Shown in pieces: positions 35,954 to 45,091 of a stretch of 64,000 nucleotides of DNA. Each line of letters begins with the position of its first letter. Positions within the stretch are counted from its first letter, which is position 1. The translations under genes were made by a program, and so were the position numbers. The DNA is from Clostridiaceae bacterium (lineage in GTDB: Bacteria > Bacillota > Clostridia > Peptostreptococcales > Natronincolaceae). The notes below the pieces were generated by a model that worked only from the letters and a program-made list of their open reading frames with translations, was not told where the DNA came from and searched no databases. Location: assembly GCA_018432235.1 (NCBI GenBank), contig JAHDLO010000015.1, positions 186,001-250,000 of the forward strand, given 5' to 3'.

Positions 35954-38900
35954 TTGTTTTTAAAAAGGCTTGAAATTCAAGGGTTTAAATCCTTTGCAGA
36001 TAAAATTGAAATGCAGTACCAAAAAGGGATTACCAGCGTGGTAGGCCCTAATGGCAGTGGTAAAAGCAATATCTCTGACTCCATTAGATGGGTACTGGGA
36101 GAACAGAGTCCTAAGACCCTAAGGGGAAGCAAGATGGAGGATATCATTTTTGCCGGAACCACCGCAAGAAAACCTGTAGGTATGGCAGAGGTGTCCATTA
36201 CCTTTGATAATACCTCTCAAATGATGCCATTGGACTATGGGGAGGTAACCATAACAAGAAGGGTATATCGATCTGGTGAAAGTGAATATTACTTAAATAA
36301 ATCCTCCTGCAGGCTGAAGGATATACGAGAGCTTTTGATGGATACCGGAATAGGCAAGGAAGGCTATTCTATTATCGGTCAGGGTAAGATAGATGAAATA
36401 TTAAGCAATAAGCCGGAGGACAGAAGACAGATATTTGAAGAGGCGGCAGGTATAGTGAAATACCGGACCAGGAAGGAGGAGGCTGAGAAAAAGCTTACCT
36501 CAACAAAGGACAACCTTTCCAGAGTTCTGGATATACTGCACGAGCTGGAAAATCAGCTGGAGCCGCTAAGAAGACAGAGTACAAAGGCCCAAAGATATAA
36601 GGAGCTGAAGGCAAAGCTTTTAAGGCTGGAGGTAAATCTATTTATTAGAGAAATCGATAAAATAGAGGAAGAATTAAAGCTAATACTATTACAGCTGGAG
36701 GAGCTTAAGGAAGCCCTAGAAGAAGAGCAAAGTAAAAAGCAGCAGCATACCGGTAAGCTTCAGCTGATAAGAGAGACCTTAAAGGCTTGTGATGATGAGT
36801 TTAGCATCATACAAAACAACTATTATCAAACGGAAAACGCCATTAAGGAGAAGGAAGGCCAAAATAGCTTAAGTCATGAGAAGATTGCACATAACAATGA
36901 AAATATAGATAGGCTTAAGCAGGAGATAGTAAGGCTTGAAGCCTACGAGCTACAGCTTTCTCAGCAGCAGCAGGAAAAGCAGCTCCAGCTGGAAACAATT
37001 CATATCCAGCTGGAGGCGGTGGAGCAGCAGCTGAAGGAAAAGCTGGTAAGCTATGATGCCATGGCAGGTGGAAATCTGGATAAGGAAAGGGATATGGAGG
37101 CTTCAAAGGGCCAGATTATTGAAACCTTAAACGAGATATCCGATAAGAAAAGTGAGTTGAATAGCTTAAGAACCCTTTTAAAAACTATGGAGGAAAGAAT
37201 TCAGCAGCTAAAGAGGGATGCTGATGCTCTGGAGGAGAATAAAAGGATTAATCAGGCTTCAATTGAAAATCTTTCTGAGCAGCAGGCGGAATTATCTGCT
37301 GACATTAAGACAATTCAGCAGCATGAAGTAAGTAAAAATATGGAAATCAAAGAAATGGATGTTCAACTGACAAAGCTCATTAAGGAGCTGGAGCAATACA
37401 AGGCCCAGCTTAATCATAAGGTATCCAGAAGAAATGTACTGGAGGAGATGGAAAAGGAGCATGACGGCTTTAATAAAAGCGTTAAAAACATCCTTTCAGC
37501 CTGCCAGAGAAATACAGAGCTGGGTAAGGGCATTCACGGGGTTGTTGCCGATCTGCTGAGGGTGCCCAAGGGCTACGAGCTGGCGATAGAAACAGCTCTG
37601 GGCTCAGCCATTCAAAATATTGTCAGCGAAGACGAAAATGATGCCAAAAGGCTAATACAGCATATGAAGAAGCATAACCTGGGCAGAATCACCATATTGC
37701 CTATTTCTTCAATGCAGAGCAGGGGTATCAGCCACGAGGAGCAGCAGGTATTAAAAAGATTTAACGAGGTGGAGGTTGCCCTCCAGGTAATTGAAGCCGA
37801 TGCAAAATATAAGAATGTTTTCTCTAATTTACTGGGAAGGGTGTTAATCGTTCCTAATCTGGAGATTGGGATCGAAGTGGCCAGAGGGCTGCAATATCGT
37901 ATGAAGATCGTGACGGTGGATGGGGATATCATCAATATCGGCGGCTCCTTAACCGGAGGCAGTCAATTTAATGCCGGCAGCGGTTCTTCAGGTATTCTAG
38001 GCCGAAGACGAGAGCTGGAGGACCTCATATCTACAATAAGTAATATGGACAAGGAATTTAGTAGCATGTCAGAGGGTCATAGGCGGCTTTTAGCAGATAA
38101 AGACAAGGGTCAGAGTGAAATAGAAGGACTAAAGCAGCAGCAGCAGGATTATAGAATACAGGAAATTACATTGAAAAACAGCCTGCAGCAGGCACAGCAG
38201 GAGCAACAGCAGCTGGAGTCAAGACTAAGGCAGGGAGCTGCAGAGCTTAAGCAGCTGTCGGACATTAACCATGAGACCTCAGAAAAGATAGCTGCATATG
38301 AAGCTGAAATTCAGCTGTTGGAAAATAAGAATGCCGACACTCAAAAAATCATTGCTGAAATGCAGGGGGATTTGAATATTGAAAAACAAAGGCTGGATTC
38401 TCTAAATCGGGAAATGACTCAGGATAAGGTGCGTCTAGCCTCTGTAATGGAGCAAAAGAAATCCCTACAGCAGGAAATAAATCAAATTAAAGAGGGTACT
38501 AGAGCGAATCAGGCAGATTTAGCTGCTAAGAGAAATGAGGTTAAAGAGGTTAGTGGAAAATATATCGAGCTGAAGGAGGCCCTTCTTGAAACACAGCAGG
38601 AGCTCAACAAATTGGCTGAGGAAGCCGGCCGATTGGAGCTGAAGCTGAAGGCCCTTAAGGACAGAAAGAGTCAGCTGCAGGCAGAGGAGTCTGAGGAATT
38701 AAAGGCATCTGAGGCGCTGGACAAAGGGATCAACCATTTGCAGGAGGCTATGCACAAGCTGGATTTAAAGCGTACAAGATCTGAAATCCAGCAGCAGAAT
38801 TTCTATAATAAGCTATGGGAGGATTATGAGCTTAGCTACAATGGTGCTTTAGAAATGAAGGAGGAAGTCGAGGATATTCCACAGGCCAATAGAGACATTA

Positions 38901-39547
38901 AAAAATATAAGGATGAAATCAAGGGGCTTGGTAATATTAACCTTGAGGCCATAGAGGAATATGAGAAGGTCAGGGAAAGATATGAATTCCTTAAACAACA
39001 GCAGCAGGAGCTGAATGAGGCTCAGGAATCCTTGGCGGATGTCATCAAGGAAATGGAAAAAACTATGCAAAAGCAGTTTCTTGCACAATTTCAAATAATA
39101 AAAGAAAACTTTAATCAGGTTTTTGTGAAGCTTTTTGGCGGAGGGAAGGCTGATTTAATATTGGAGGAGAGCGAAGATATCCTGAAGTGTGGCATAGACA
39201 TTATCGCTCAGCCACCGGGGAAAAAGCTTCAAAATCTTTCCTTGCTATCCGGTGGCGAAAGGGCTCTGACGGCTATCTCACTATTGTTTGCCATACTTTT
39301 AGTAAAGCCAAGCCCCTTCTGTATACTGGATGAGATTGAGGCAGCTCTGGATGATGCCAATGTTCATCGGTTTGCACAGTTCCTGAAGGAGCTATCAGAG
39401 ACCACGCAGTTTATCGTAGTGACACATAGAAAGGGCACCATGGAAATAGCAGATGTATTATACGGGGTTACGATGGAGGAGCAGGGGGTATCCAAGCTGG
39501 TATCCGTCAAGCTAACCGACAATAAAAACGAAGAAATCGCTAGCTAG
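35954..39547 (+). CDS. smc: Chromosome condensation and segregation ATPase SMC
   Basis: 1197 residues. The GTG at 35945 lies inside the GAGGTGA ribosome binding site, so the TTG at 35954 is the better start and yields the family N-terminus FLKRLEIQGFKSFADK. Walker A GPNGSGKS (31-38), long Glu/Gln/Lys-rich coiled coils on both sides of the hinge (about 500-680), then the ABC signature LLSGGERALTAIS (about 1096) and Walker B FCILDEIEAALDD (about 1121). With ScpA/ScpB, which are not in the window, it loops and separates chromosomes. Confidence 0.96.
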   Translation: MFLKRLEIQGFKSFADKIEMQYQKGITSVVGPNGSGKSNISDSIRWVLGEQSPKTLRGSKMEDIIFAGTTARKPVGMAEVSITFDNTSQMMPLDYGEVTITRRVYRSGESEYYLNKSSCRLKDIRELLMDTGIGKEGYSIIGQGKIDEILSNKPEDRRQIFEEAAGIVKYRTRKEEAEKKLTSTKDNLSRVLDILHELENQLEPLRRQSTKAQRYKELKAKLLRLEVNLFIREIDKIEEELKLILLQLEELKEALEEEQSKKQQHTGKLQLIRETLKACDDEFSIIQNNYYQTENAIKEKEGQNSLSHEKIAHNNENIDRLKQEIVRLEAYELQLSQQQQEKQLQLETIHIQLEAVEQQLKEKLVSYDAMAGGNLDKERDMEASKGQIIETLNEISDKKSELNSLRTLLKTMEERIQQLKRDADALEENKRINQASIENLSEQQAELSADIKTIQQHEVSKNMEIKEMDVQLTKLIKELEQYKAQLNHKVSRRNVLEEMEKEHDGFNKSVKNILSACQRNTELGKGIHGVVADLLRVPKGYELAIETALGSAIQNIVSEDENDAKRLIQHMKKHNLGRITILPISSMQSRGISHEEQQVLKRFNEVEVALQVIEADAKYKNVFSNLLGRVLIVPNLEIGIEVARGLQYRMKIVTVDGDIINIGGSLTGGSQFNAGSGSSGILGRRRELEDLISTISNMDKEFSSMSEGHRRLLADKDKGQSEIEGLKQQQQDYRIQEITLKNSLQQAQQEQQQLESRLRQGAAELKQLSDINHETSEKIAAYEAEIQLLENKNADTQKIIAEMQGDLNIEKQRLDSLNREMTQDKVRLASVMEQKKSLQQEINQIKEGTRANQADLAAKRNEVKEVSGKYIELKEALLETQQELNKLAEEAGRLELKLKALKDRKSQLQAEESEELKASEALDKGINHLQEAMHKLDLKRTRSEIQQQNFYNKLWEDYELSYNGALEMKEEVEDIPQANRDIKKYKDEIKGLGNINLEAIEEYEKVRERYEFLKQQQQELNEAQESLADVIKEMEKTMQKQFLAQFQIIKENFNQVFVKLFGGGKADLILEESEDILKCGIDIIAQPPGKKLQNLSLLSGGERALTAISLLFAILLVKPSPFCILDEIEAALDDANVHRFAQFLKELSETTQFIVVTHRKGTMEIADVLYGVTMEEQGVSKLVSVKLTDNKNEEIAS

Positions 39548-39558
39548 GAGGGAATCAA

Positions 39559-40755
39559 TTGTCAGTATTTAAGAAGATATTCAATAGATTTAAAAAGGAT
39601 GAAGAGGCTGATAAAGAAATAATGGAGGAGCTTCAGGAGGAAGGCGAGGTTTCTGAGGAGGAAATACTAAAGGAGCTGGAGAGCTATTCTGAGGAGGAAG
39701 CAGAAGTGTTTCCCGGCCTTGAGGAGGCAGAGGATATAAATGAGGAAGAAGAGCTTGAAGCGGACATTGAAGCACTGATTGTCCCTGAAGAGGAATATGA
39801 GGTAGAGGCTGAAGATGAGGAGGGCCCTGTAGAAAGGGTGAGCCTGTTTAAACGCCTGAAGGAGGGTCTTTCAAAGACCAAGCAGGGGATTACAGGAAAA
39901 ATAGAAACCCTGATAAAGTCCTATCAAAAGGTGGATGAGGAGCTGCTGGAGGAGCTGGAGGAGATTCTGATTACGGCCGATCTTGGCGTTCAGACCACCA
40001 TGGAAATTATGGACAGTATCAGAGCAGGTATAAAAAAGCAGAATATCAAGGAGCCTGAGGCAGTAAAAGAGCTTTTGAAGGATAAACTGAAGGAAATATT
40101 GGAGTCCCTCTCTGCTGACGAAAAGCTTAAGCTTGAGCCAAGCCCGGCAATCGTATTGGTTGTGGGTGTCAATGGTGTAGGGAAGACAACCTCCATAGGA
40201 AAAATCGCCCATAAACTAAAAAAACAAAACAAGAAGGTACTGCTGGCAGCAGGAGACACCTTTAGAGCAGCCGCCAGCGATCAATTAAAAATTTGGGGAG
40301 ACAGAGTAGGGGTAGAGGTCATACGCCATCAGGAGGGAGCTGACCCAGGTGCAGTCGTATACGATGCAATAGCTGCTGCTAAGGCGAGAAAGGTGGATGT
40401 CCTCATATGTGACACTGCAGGACGTTTACACAATAAAAAGAATCTGATGAGTGAGCTGGGGAAAATATTCAAGATTGTTGACAGGGAATATGGAGAAGCG
40501 ACTAAAGAGGTGCTGCTGGTGCTGGATGCAACAACTGGACAAAATGCGATTCAGCAGGCCAAGATATTTAAAGAGGTTGCCGATATCACTGGCCTGGTAT
40601 TGACCAAGCTGGACGGTACAGCAAAGGGCGGTGTCGTCATTGCCATCAGCAGTGAGCTGAAGATACCCGTGAAGCTGATCGGTGTAGGTGAAAAAATGGA
40701 GGATCTGCAGGATTTCGAAGCAAAATCCTTTGTTGAGGCTCTTTTTGGGGAATAG
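39559..40755 (+). CDS. ftsY: Signal recognition particle receptor FtsY
   Basis: 398 residues from a TTG start preceded by AGGAGGG. The N-terminal A region (about 1-95) is strongly acidic and membrane-associating. The NG GTPase domain has GVNGVGKTTSIGKIA (about 203), DTAGRLHNKKNLM, TKLDGTAKGG and a final EALFGE. It receives Ffh-ribosome complexes at the membrane. Genes for both partners are here, as ffh follows ylxM. Confidence 0.96.
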   Translation: MSVFKKIFNRFKKDEEADKEIMEELQEEGEVSEEEILKELESYSEEEAEVFPGLEEAEDINEEEELEADIEALIVPEEEYEVEAEDEEGPVERVSLFKRLKEGLSKTKQGITGKIETLIKSYQKVDEELLEELEEILITADLGVQTTMEIMDSIRAGIKKQNIKEPEAVKELLKDKLKEILESLSADEKLKLEPSPAIVLVVGVNGVGKTTSIGKIAHKLKKQNKKVLLAAGDTFRAAASDQLKIWGDRVGVEVIRHQEGADPGAVVYDAIAAAKARKVDVLICDTAGRLHNKKNLMSELGKIFKIVDREYGEATKEVLLVLDATTGQNAIQQAKIFKEVADITGLVLTKLDGTAKGGVVIAISSELKIPVKLIGVGEKMEDLQDFEAKSFVEALFGE

Positions 40756-40777
40756 TAAGGATGTAAAGAAAAAAACA

Positions 40778-40807
40778 TTGACAGCCTAATGCTTTTTGTT
40801 ATACAAT
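40778..40807 (+). promoter_or_regulatory. Promoter of ylxM-ffh
   Basis: Perfect TTGACA (40778-40783), 18-base spacer and TACAAT (40802-40807), between ftsY and ylxM. Confidence 0.7.
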
Positions 40808-40812
40808 ACTTT

Positions 40813-40836
40813 GTGTAAAGGAATTAACCTTTACAC
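40813..40836. promoter_or_regulatory. Perfect inverted repeat at the ylxM-ffh transcription start
   Basis: GTGTAAAGG and CCTTTACAC are exact inverted arms of 9 bases around AATTAA, beginning 6 bases after the -10. It could be a repressor operator or a short 5' stem-loop directly before the ribosome binding site (GGAGG, 40839-40843). Confidence 0.5.
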
Positions 40837-40857
40837 TTGGAGGGCAGGATATTGCTT

Positions 40858-41226
40858 ATGATTGAAAAGACAATTGAAATCGCAATGCTATACGATTTTT
40901 ATAGTCATCTCTTAACTGAAAAGCAGCAGGAAATGATTGATTTGTATTACAATCAGGATTTTTCCCTTGGGGAAATTGCCGAGGCCTTTCAGATATCAAG
41001 ACAAGCAGTATACGACACCATTAAGCGTACAGAAAAAATTCTCTATGAATATGAGGAAAAGCTGAGGCTGATTCATTTAACCGAAGAAAAAAATCAGAGC
41101 TATGAAGCGCTATTAAAGCATGTTAATATATTGGATGATAAGATAGACAATGATGCCTCGAAGGAGGATATCAAGGACTATATCACATTAATCAGAAACA
41201 AACTGAAGGAAATGCTTAATCAATAG
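40858..41226 (+). CDS. ylxM: Putative helix-turn-helix protein YlxM
   Basis: 122 residues. Several starts are possible (TTG 40837, TTG 40852, ATG 40858); the ATG is chosen because it begins the conserved part, though spacing to GGAGG (40839-40843) is long. The sigma-70 region 4-like helix-turn-helix is [23 protein letters not shown]. The family always lies before ffh and is thought to act on the signal recognition particle operon. An inverted repeat at the promoter is a candidate target. Confidence 0.88.
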   Translation: MIEKTIEIAMLYDFYSHLLTEKQQEMIDLYYNQDFSLGEIAEAFQISRQAVYDTIKRTEKILYEYEEKLRLIHLTEEKNQSYEALLKHVNILDDKIDNDASKEDIKDYITLIRNKLKEMLNQ

Positions 41227-41246
41227 ATATTCGAGGAGGTTTCAAA

Positions 41247-42590
41247 ATGGTTTTTGAGGGCTTGGCAGAGAAACTTCAAAATACCTTGAATAAGCTGAAG
41301 GGCAAAGGAAAAATCAGTGAAAAGGACTTAACCGAGGCGATGAGAGAGGTTAAGCTTGCCCTGCTGGAGGCAGACGTTAACTTTAAGGTTGTAAAGGACT
41401 TTATCAACAAGGTAAAGGAAAGGGCAATCGGAGCTGATGTGTTGGAGAGTCTGACCCCCGGTCAACAGGTTATTAAAATTGTTAATGAAGAGCTTACAGC
41501 TCTTATGGGTTCCACCAATAGTAAGATCATATTTGCTTCAAAGCCACCCACCATCATTATGCTGGTGGGGTTGCAGGGGGCAGGTAAAACAACCACCAGC
41601 GGTAAGCTGGCGGGCTTAATGAAAAAACAGGGTAAAAGACCCCTATTGATTGCAGGGGATATTTATAGACCGGCAGCTATAAAGCAGCTGGAGGTAGTCG
41701 GTGGTCAGGTGGAGGTACCTGTATTTACAATGGGTGACAAGCAAAACCCTGTAGATATAGCTAAAGCAGGTATTGAGCATGGCTTCAGACATGGCAATGA
41801 TGTGATTATCATAGATACCGCCGGACGTTTACACATAGACGATAACCTTATGGGAGAGCTTCAAGGCATAAAGGCAACGGTTAAACCCCATGAGATACTC
41901 CTTGTAGTAGATGCCATGACTGGGCAGGATGCTGTAAACGTGGCAGAGCATTTCAATGAAAAGCTGGGCATAGATGGGGTTATCCTCACAAAGCTGGATG
42001 GTGACACCAGAGGTGGTGCTGCCCTTTCTGTAAGAGCGGTAACCAATAAGCCGATAAAGTTTGCAGCTATGGGAGAAAAGCTGACAGATTTAGAACCCTT
42101 CCATCCTGATAGAATGGCTTCAAGAATCCTGGGAATGGGTGACGTATTAAGTCTTATTGAAAAGGCTCAGGAAAACTTCGATGCTAAAAAGGCAAAGGAG
42201 CTGGAGAGTAAAATAAGAACTCAGCAGTTTACCTTTGATGATTTTCTTGACCAGCTGCAGCAGGTTAAGAGCATGGGGCCTTTAAATCAATTGCTGGAAA
42301 TGATACCCGGTGCTGGCAAGCAGCTTAAAAATATTGACGTGGATGAAAAGGAGCTGGTGCATATACAGGCCATTATTCAATCCATGACAAAGGCTGAAAG
42401 AAAGGACCCTTCTGTTATCAATGGTAGCAGGAGAAAGCGTATAGCAGCTGGAAGCGGCACCACAGTTCAGCAGGTAAATCGGCTGCTAAAGCAATTTGAT
42501 CAAACAAGAAAGATGATGAAGCAGTTTGCTGATATGGAAAAGACAATGAAGAAGGGTGGAAAAATGAAACTTCCATTCTTTGGAAAATAA
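41247..42590 (+). CDS. ffh: Signal recognition particle protein Ffh
   Basis: 447 residues. The N domain is followed by the GTPase domain: GLQGAGKTTTSGKLA (about 108), DTAGRLHIDDNLM, TKLDGDTRGGAAL. The methionine-rich C-terminal M domain (about 300-447) binds signal peptides and 4.5S RNA and includes the GSGTTVQQVNRLLKQF motif. It works with FtsY encoded just upstream. No 4.5S RNA gene was seen. Confidence 0.97.
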   Translation: MVFEGLAEKLQNTLNKLKGKGKISEKDLTEAMREVKLALLEADVNFKVVKDFINKVKERAIGADVLESLTPGQQVIKIVNEELTALMGSTNSKIIFASKPPTIIMLVGLQGAGKTTTSGKLAGLMKKQGKRPLLIAGDIYRPAAIKQLEVVGGQVEVPVFTMGDKQNPVDIAKAGIEHGFRHGNDVIIIDTAGRLHIDDNLMGELQGIKATVKPHEILLVVDAMTGQDAVNVAEHFNEKLGIDGVILTKLDGDTRGGAALSVRAVTNKPIKFAAMGEKLTDLEPFHPDRMASRILGMGDVLSLIEKAQENFDAKKAKELESKIRTQQFTFDDFLDQLQQVKSMGPLNQLLEMIPGAGKQLKNIDVDEKELVHIQAIIQSMTKAERKDPSVINGSRRKRIAAGSGTTVQQVNRLLKQFDQTRKMMKQFADMEKTMKKGGKMKLPFFGK

Positions 42591-42626
42591 ATTTGAAATG
42601 TATTAGAATTTAAAGGAGGTGAAATC

Positions 42627-42872
42627 ATGGCTGTTAAAATAAGATTAAAGAGAATGGGTGCTCATAAGAAACCTTTCTATAGAATTGTAGTTGCTGATTC
42701 AAGAGCACCAAGAGATGGTAGATTCATCGAGGAAATCGGTTTTTATAATCCAGTTTCAGAACCAAAGGAAATTAAAATCGACGATCAAAAAGCTCTTAAG
42801 TGGTTGCAAACTGGTGCTCAACCTACAGACACAGTTAAGTATTTACTTAAGAAAAATGGCATTATTGAATAA
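42627..42872 (+). CDS. rpsP: Small ribosomal subunit protein bS16
   Basis: 81 residues, AAAGGAGGTG ribosome binding site. Family start [24 protein letters not shown]. Start of the ribosomal part of the ffh-rpsP-khpA-rimM-trmD-rplS series. Confidence 0.97.
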   Translation: MAVKIRLKRMGAHKKPFYRIVVADSRAPRDGRFIEEIGFYNPVSEPKEIKIDDQKALKWLQTGAQPTDTVKYLLKKNGIIE

Positions 42873-42896
42873 TAATGACTTTAGGGGGTTTTACCT

Positions 42897-43124
42897 ATGG
42901 GCGAATTAGTAAAAGTAATAGCTAAGGCTTTAGTTGATAATCCGGATGAGGTTTTCGTTAACGAAGTTGAAGGTAATCAATCGATTATTGTAGAGCTAAA
43001 AGTAGCCCCAGAAGATATGGGAAAGGTTATTGGCAAGCAAGGTAGAATTGCCAAGGCCATTAGAACTGTAGTAAAAGCTGCAGCAACCAAGGATAACAAA
43101 AGAGTAATCGTTGAGATTATATAA
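42897..43124 (+). CDS. khpA: KH-domain RNA-binding protein KhpA
   Basis: 75 residues, a single KH domain with the GxxG loop in KVIGKQGRIAKAIRTVVKAAA. KhpA with KhpB (Jag) forms an RNA chaperone affecting cell elongation and division in Firmicutes. Between rpsP and rimM, the invariant position. A hairpin begins in its stop codon. Confidence 0.94.
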   Translation: MGELVKVIAKALVDNPDEVFVNEVEGNQSIIVELKVAPEDMGKVIGKQGRIAKAIRTVVKAAATKDNKRVIVEII

Positions 43125-43150
43125 GGATTAGGGATAACCTAATCCTTATT
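43123..43150 (+). terminator. Hairpin after khpA, weak terminator or attenuator
   Basis: Perfect stem AAGGATTAGG / CCTAATCCTT with a 5-base loop, followed by ATTCCC rather than a T run, so it may only reduce readthrough into rimM. Confidence 0.5.
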
Positions 43151-43188
43151 CCCTATAGTTAAGAAAATAAATGACACAAGGCACTAGC

Positions 43189-43222
43189 GCTTCGTGGCAG
43201 TTAAAGCTTAGGTTAAACCCTG
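43189..43222 (+). repeat. Short intergenic repeat related to 18746-18778
   Basis: Ends in TTAGGTTAAACCCT and matches the minus strand of 18746-18778 at 23 of 29 positions. The part AAAGCTTAGGTTAAACCCT also resembles the core of 16478-16497. Lies in the khpA-rimM gap. Confidence 0.35.
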
Positions 43223-43326
43223 GGGGAAATTTTTAATTGCAAGAAGCACGACGTATCTCATGGGATCGTTATGGCAACTATAATAATGAATATTCTTTTT
43301 AAGGTTAGATTAAAGTAGGTGATAAA

Positions 43327-43827
43327 ATGAAAAGCTTACGGGTAGGTCAAATTGTCAACACCCACGGAATAAGGGGGGGCCTGAAGGTGATACCCTTGAC
43401 AGACTATGATGAGCGCTTTGAGGAACTAAAGTGGGTATATATTGAGGGCTTGGAGGAAAAATTCTATATAACCTCCCTTCAGTATCAAAAAAATAATCTC
43501 ATCATCACCTTTAAGGGATATCAGGATATTAATCTGGTTGAAAAATTCAAGGGAAAATATCTGATTATAGATGAAACCCAACGCAGGCAGCTGCCGGAGG
43601 ACACCTATTACATAGCAGATATTTTAGGGCTTGAGGTGTATACGGTAGAAGGCGATTTTCTGGGAAAAATAAAAGATGTTCTGCAGGCAGGCTCCAATGA
43701 GGTTTATTTAATAGAGGCTGTGGGGGGTAAGGAAATAATGATTCCTGCCGTCAAAGAATTTGTGCCGGAAATAGACCTGAAAAATAAGCGCATAACGGTG
43801 AAGCCTATTGAAGGAATGATAGAATGA
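43327..43827 (+). CDS. rimM: Ribosome maturation factor RimM
   Basis: 166 residues. N-terminal RimM barrel (VGQIVNTHGIRGGLKVIPLTD) and C-terminal PRC-type barrel (from about 95, YYIADILGLEVYT). Binds uS19 and helps mature the 30S head. Overlaps trmD by 4 bases (ATGA). Confidence 0.95.
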   Translation: MKSLRVGQIVNTHGIRGGLKVIPLTDYDERFEELKWVYIEGLEEKFYITSLQYQKNNLIITFKGYQDINLVEKFKGKYLIIDETQRRQLPEDTYYIADILGLEVYTVEGDFLGKIKDVLQAGSNEVYLIEAVGGKEIMIPAVKEFVPEIDLKNKRITVKPIEGMIE

Positions 43828-44576
43828 TTATTAGGATATTGACGCTATTTCCTGAAATGTTTGAGGGGCCGATGGGCTCCAGTATCGTTCAACGAGGCAA
43901 GGACAAGGGACTTCTTGATATCGCCTGTATTAACATCAGAGACTATGCGGATAACAAGCATAAGAAGGTGGATGATTACCCCTATGGGGGTGGTGCCGGA
44001 ATGGTGATGACACCCCAGCCGATATTTGATTGCCATGAGGCGGTGACGAAGGCTTTTGGTGAAGGTAAAAGACCCAGGACCATATACATGACCCCAAAGG
44101 GAAGGCACTTTAATCAGGCTATGGCTGGTGAGCTTTCACAGGAGCAGGAGCTGATATTCCTCTGCGGCCATTATGAAGGCATCGACCAACGGGTTATAGA
44201 TAATCTTGTAACTGATGAGCTTTCCATAGGAGACTATGTACTCACAGGCGGAGAGCTGGCGGCGATGGTGGTAATCGATGCAGTGGCCCGTTTGATACCG
44301 GGAGTATTGTCACAGTCGGAATCCTATGAAGAAGAGTCTATTCAATCGGGGCTTTTGGAATACCCCCATTATACCAGACCCAGCAGCTTTAGGGACATGG
44401 ACATTCCTGAAGTTCTAATCTCAGGAAATCATAAAAATATTGATCTTTGGAGAAGGAAGATGGCCTTGAGGCTAACCCTTGAACGCCGGCCTGATCTATT
44501 GGAGAATTTTCCTTTAACTAAGCAGGATAAAAAGCTGCTGGAGGCAATAAAGGATGAAGCGCAAAAAAAAGATTAA
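43824..44576 (+). CDS. trmD: tRNA (guanine-37-N1)-methyltransferase TrmD
   Basis: 250 residues. SPOUT-fold enzyme that makes m1G37, needed to hold the reading frame. Motifs: ILTLFPEMF, DDYPYGGGAGMVM, FLCGHYEGIDQRV and the knot region SIGDYVLTGGELAAMV. Translationally coupled to rimM. Confidence 0.96.
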   Translation: MIIRILTLFPEMFEGPMGSSIVQRGKDKGLLDIACINIRDYADNKHKKVDDYPYGGGAGMVMTPQPIFDCHEAVTKAFGEGKRPRTIYMTPKGRHFNQAMAGELSQEQELIFLCGHYEGIDQRVIDNLVTDELSIGDYVLTGGELAAMVVIDAVARLIPGVLSQSESYEEESIQSGLLEYPHYTRPSSFRDMDIPEVLISGNHKNIDLWRRKMALRLTLERRPDLLENFPLTKQDKKLLEAIKDEAQKKD

Positions 44577-44596
44577 TAAATATAATTTACAAGCTA

Positions 44597-44625
44597 TTGC
44601 CATATAAATATGGTTATGATATAAT
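44597..44625 (+). promoter_or_regulatory. Promoter of rplS
   Basis: TTGCCA (44597-44602), 17-base spacer and perfect TATAAT (44620-44625), 72 bases before the rplS start, so rplS has a leader of about 65 bases. Confidence 0.7.
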
Positions 44626-44631
44626 AGCAAA

Positions 44632-44697
44632 GGTATTACGGGCGGTCCTCTGTGAATGGGAATCATAAGAACGTCTATGAAGGAAGGAGGGACAACT
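44632..44697 (+). ncRNA. Probable bL19 leader RNA
   Basis: The transcribed leader of rplS contains GGTATTACGGGCGGTCCTCTG shortly after the start, a GC-rich block unlike the AT-rich surroundings. A short ribosomal protein leader upstream of rplS is an established element in Firmicutes. I judge by position and composition only; no covariance model was run. Confidence 0.45.
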
Positions 44698-45054
44698 ATG
44701 GATTTATTAAAAGCTGTAACAAATGATCATCTTAAAAAAGATATGACTCCTTTTAATGTAGGTGATACAGTTAAGGTGCACGTTAGAATTAAAGAGGGCA
44801 CTAGAGAAAGAGTTCAGGTTTTCGAAGGAATCTGCATCAAGCGACAAGGCGGCGGCATCGCTGAAACCTTTACAGTAAGAAGAATTTCTTACGGAGTTGG
44901 TGTTGAAAGAACATTCCCGGTACATTCACCTAAGATTGAAAAAATCGAGGTACTTGCTCGTGGTAAGGTTAGAAGAGCTAGACTATACTATCTTCGTGGA
45001 AGAATTGGTAAGGCAGCCTTCAAGATTAAGGAAAAGAAGAGATTCGAGAAGTAA
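44698..45054 (+). CDS. rplS: Large ribosomal subunit protein bL19
   Basis: 118 residues. The frame opens at 44656, but GAAGGAGGG and the family start place ATG at 44698. Signature: [20 protein letters not shown], then [13 protein letters not shown] and [12 protein letters not shown]. bL19 lies at the subunit interface. Own promoter and leader. A terminator starts just after the stop. Confidence 0.96.
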   Translation: MDLLKAVTNDHLKKDMTPFNVGDTVKVHVRIKEGTRERVQVFEGICIKRQGGGIAETFTVRRISYGVGVERTFPVHSPKIEKIEVLARGKVRRARLYYLRGRIGKAAFKIKEKKRFEK

Positions 45055-45056
45055 TC

Positions 45057-45085
45057 AAAAGGGACTGGAGACAGTCCCTTTGTTA
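45057..45085 (+). terminator. Terminator after rplS
   Basis: Stem AAAGGGACTG / CAGTCCCTTT with a GAGA loop, then GTT. Confidence 0.75.
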
Positions 45086-45091
45086 ATTTCA

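Noticed and set aside
42691..42909. Reading frame of 72 codons inside rpsP
   Set aside because: It is a shifted frame of rpsP, whose own frame is certain.
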